Source: Adiantum capillus-veneris (taxonomy: Eukaryota > Streptophyta > Polypodiopsida > Polypodiales > Pteridaceae). From it: a DNA stretch of 58,000 nucleotides. The stretch covers positions 55,665,209 through 55,723,208 of the forward strand of contig CM043971.1 in assembly GCA_014529385.2 (NCBI GenBank). Direction: 5' to 3'. The number at the start of each line of letters is the position of its first letter. Within the stretch, counting starts at the first letter, position 1. Below are positions 55,800-58,000 of this stretch, piece by piece. A model generated the notes under the pieces. That model searched no databases, was not told where the DNA came from, and saw only the letters and a list, made by a program, of their open reading frames with translations. The translations under genes were made by a program, and so were the position numbers.

Positions 55800-58000
55800 T
55801 GTGTAGCAAATCTCATTCAAATTCCCTCTGCTCCAATCTCTACACTCACCAAATTGATAGTTGCTATCCCTACGACCATCATGCTATGTGTGAGTCATTC
55901 AAACACCATCCTTGTGACTAGAATCCCTCATGCTACAACTTATGATGGATGAGACCTCATTACTCTATACAACAAAGAAAAACTTTCTAATGTTATAAGA
56001 GCAATCCCAACATACCTCTAAAATCTATCTAGTAGCCCTTGAATTCAAGACCTAATAGACACATTATACAACATACTAAAACATTGATAGCATTATAAGA
56101 AGTATAGTAAAGAAAGTTAGTTATATTCATAAGAAAGGGTTTAAAATAAAATAGTACATATTAATATGTTTTTTCAAAACAAGAAACAAGTGATCCTCTA
56201 ACACTAGAGGACATGAGGAGAAAACAAGTATACAACAAAATATCACGTTCCTTACAATTTATAATAATTGGGTGAGGACGATGCCACCTTCCCACCGCAC
56301 ATATGTATGGTTGCTTCTTTTGTTTTTGGGAACAAGTGTGCAAGATCATATTGCATTGCACTTCAATAAGAAATTTGACAATTGACAACAAATTCCCTTC
56401 CAAAAAATGGAACAATTTAAAAGTAATTTATTATTATTATGAGATATATTTGTCTTTATATAAATATTTCTTTTGATGATGCTTGAATAATGTGTCGAAC
56501 TTATAATGGACAATCAAAATCTTTGGCAAAAAATAAAGAGACACAAAGTGAAGGAGCATACTATCAAAAAGAGAAAGACAGACTTAAGACATGCTGCATC
56601 TTCACTGTTCGAAACACATATATTGCTAAAACAATGGAAATCCATATGCAACATTACATTAGGAAACATTACAATGTGCCTAGGTTGTGCACACTGCTCC
56701 TTTTCTAGAGGTCACCCAGGAAATGAAACTTAGAAAATAGCCGCATGATTTTTGTTAACTATGACCTTATTGCACACAGTTTGAGACCCACAATGCTATA
56801 GTCCATTAATTAAAGTGCTCTAGTTATGAAAGAACCACAAAAATGCAAAATATCGTGGTGTTGCTTCCAAACTATACAAGATGTCTTGTAAACTTACACC
56901 AGCTTCACACTCAATTGCTAAGTATAATAGATATATCTATTAGTGTCAGCAACATTGCCAATGCGATTTGGATGATAGGGCTCCTCAACAAAAGATGACT
57001 GTTAGACAACTCATTTGATTTGTTGGAATAGCAAACATACCCTTATACGTCTACACATCAGTATTACTTTCTCACCATTGTCAAGCATCTTGGCACTCAA
57101 CTTGTGAACAATCCAATCATCAAAAAGTACAAGACTATCATGAAACATCTCCACAAAGAAGTCTCTTTTGGCGTGTTGGCTACAATTGCAACAACAGGTA
57201 TTGTGGTTAATCAGATAGAAAAACAATTTTTTGAGTTAATGCAACAAGTAGATACTTAGTGTAAGCTAGCAACCTTACACAACATGTATATCACTTCAAG
57301 AAGAAAAGCACACAATATGATGGACATGCATGAATTCGGCTCTATCAAGTTTTGGGGTGGGGCAAGGCTCATTGAACACAATGTAGTATTCCGATACAGT
57401 CGAATACCTAGCCATGATTCTGAAGTAGATATCCCACAATAGAGACGACCATGTTCCCATTCCTGTTCCCATTTGGCCATGGCAACTACCAAGGTGACAT
57501 GAGCTTCTCTATCTACATCAAGATGAGAAAATTCACCCTTGTTCTCTATATACACATTGTACAAGACATATCTACCAATAATGTATCAGCTCAAACAAGC
57601 AATAATGATATCAAATTTTTCTACTAGCACAATGCTGTAATGCGACATAGACGCATATAAGAGGAGGAACAAGATTGTTTTCACTCATGATGCAGTAAGG
57701 AACATTATCTGATACAATTTTTTGTTTAGTATACAAATATAAGTTCTCAAGGTCTACATGTGAAATTGACTGTAGGAATAGCTTCATTATTTGAATGAAA
57801 AGGATTAGCTAATAACATGCAACACTTATAACATTTGGATACCCCACTATGAAAAGTGGAACGAAGCAACAAGAACATGTGATGTTGACTTGAAAGTTTT
57901 AGACGCCTATCATACCAAGCGCCATCTCATGATGTTCACCCAAATTTTGGGTAAACTTGACCTCCTTTGTTCAATCACCTTCTTCATGCAATCAACTTCA
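55800..58000. other. AT-rich region, no gene recognised
   Basis: Both strands were read. The only protein-like stretch is a plus-strand frame at 57,029-57,258, described separately. Frames on the minus strand at 57,011-57,226 and 57,256-57,564 match nothing I know. Confidence 0.45.
57029..57258 (+). other. protein-like open stretch of unknown family
   Basis: A 76-codon stretch bounded by stops reads like a folded protein (for example FLTIVKHLGTQLVNNPIIKK, then KEVSFGVLATIATTGIVVNQ, QIEKQFFELMQQVDT). A related-looking piece in another frame follows at about 57,327-57,440 (MHEFGSIKFWGGARLIEHNV). There is no initiator ATG or splice context. Probably a remnant of an unidentified gene or transposon. 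Confidence 0.3.

Overview
Organism. This looks like nuclear DNA of a land plant with a large, transposon-laden genome. My best guess is a homosporous fern, possibly Pteridaceae. Three things point there. (1) Nested plant-type LTR retrotransposons use an initiator-Met tRNA primer site. (2) Dinucleotide microsatellites, mainly (GA)n/(CT)n and (CA)n, are very dense. (3) Two real host genes belong to basal-body/cilium coiled-coil families, as expected in plants with swimming sperm. A decayed PPR fragment of the style I associate with fern PPR arrays agrees. The assignment is inference; no species marker is present.

Host genes. The minus-strand locus 10,756-11,174 holds two exons of an SSNA1/NA14/DIP13-type coiled-coil protein; its 3' exon is not found. 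The plus-strand locus 49,030-54,839 is a 14-exon gene (614 residues) for a long coiled-coil protein with a His/Lys-rich N terminus and an SPRSxxAC motif like that of CCDC177-type proteins. All its splice phases are consistent. An E2F-like site and a telo-box lie just upstream. PPR remnants follow at about 55.04-55.71 kb.

Most unusual locus. At 16.1-22.65 kb (+) lies a decayed gene for an HUH-family Rep-like protein (HLHLQ motif, then a GYCLKD motif), resembling the Rep of Replitron-type eukaryotic transposons. It is split by a complete Ty1/copia element (16,398-21,873) with 192-bp LTRs and a perfect 5-bp target duplication (cgtct), inserted 10 bp after the HUH motif codons. Removing the copia and one duplication copy restores the reading frame across the junction. 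A second coiled-coil frame with three equal 39-codon segments follows.

Mobile-element layout. 1-16 kb: two related hAT-like MITEs with perfect 8-bp duplications (1,065-1,225 and 6,779-7,220), a foldback element with CACGTCA motifs (about 4.26-5.01 kb), a gag-only Ty3/gypsy remnant (5.2-6.7 kb), a gypsy chromodomain remnant (9.8 kb), a tRNA-derived SINE-like repeat and microsatellites. 24.3-37.7 kb: a gypsy element with very short LTRs (G2) holds a second gypsy element (G1, 24,396-31,958, LTRs about 1.58 kb) inserted at its polypurine-tract/3'-LTR boundary. 40.98-41.28 kb: an array of tRNA-like units. 41.3-43.9 kb: a third decayed gypsy (G3). 44.05-45.07 kb: a duplicated non-coding repeat.

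Order of events. Nesting shows G1 is younger than G2. LTR comparison (4 mismatches in 192 for the copia; about 11 substitutions in the first 165 positions for G1; more in G2) makes the copia the most recent of the three. Every retroelement and the Rep gene carry inactivating changes. Elsewhere I see only non-coding or unrecognised sequence.
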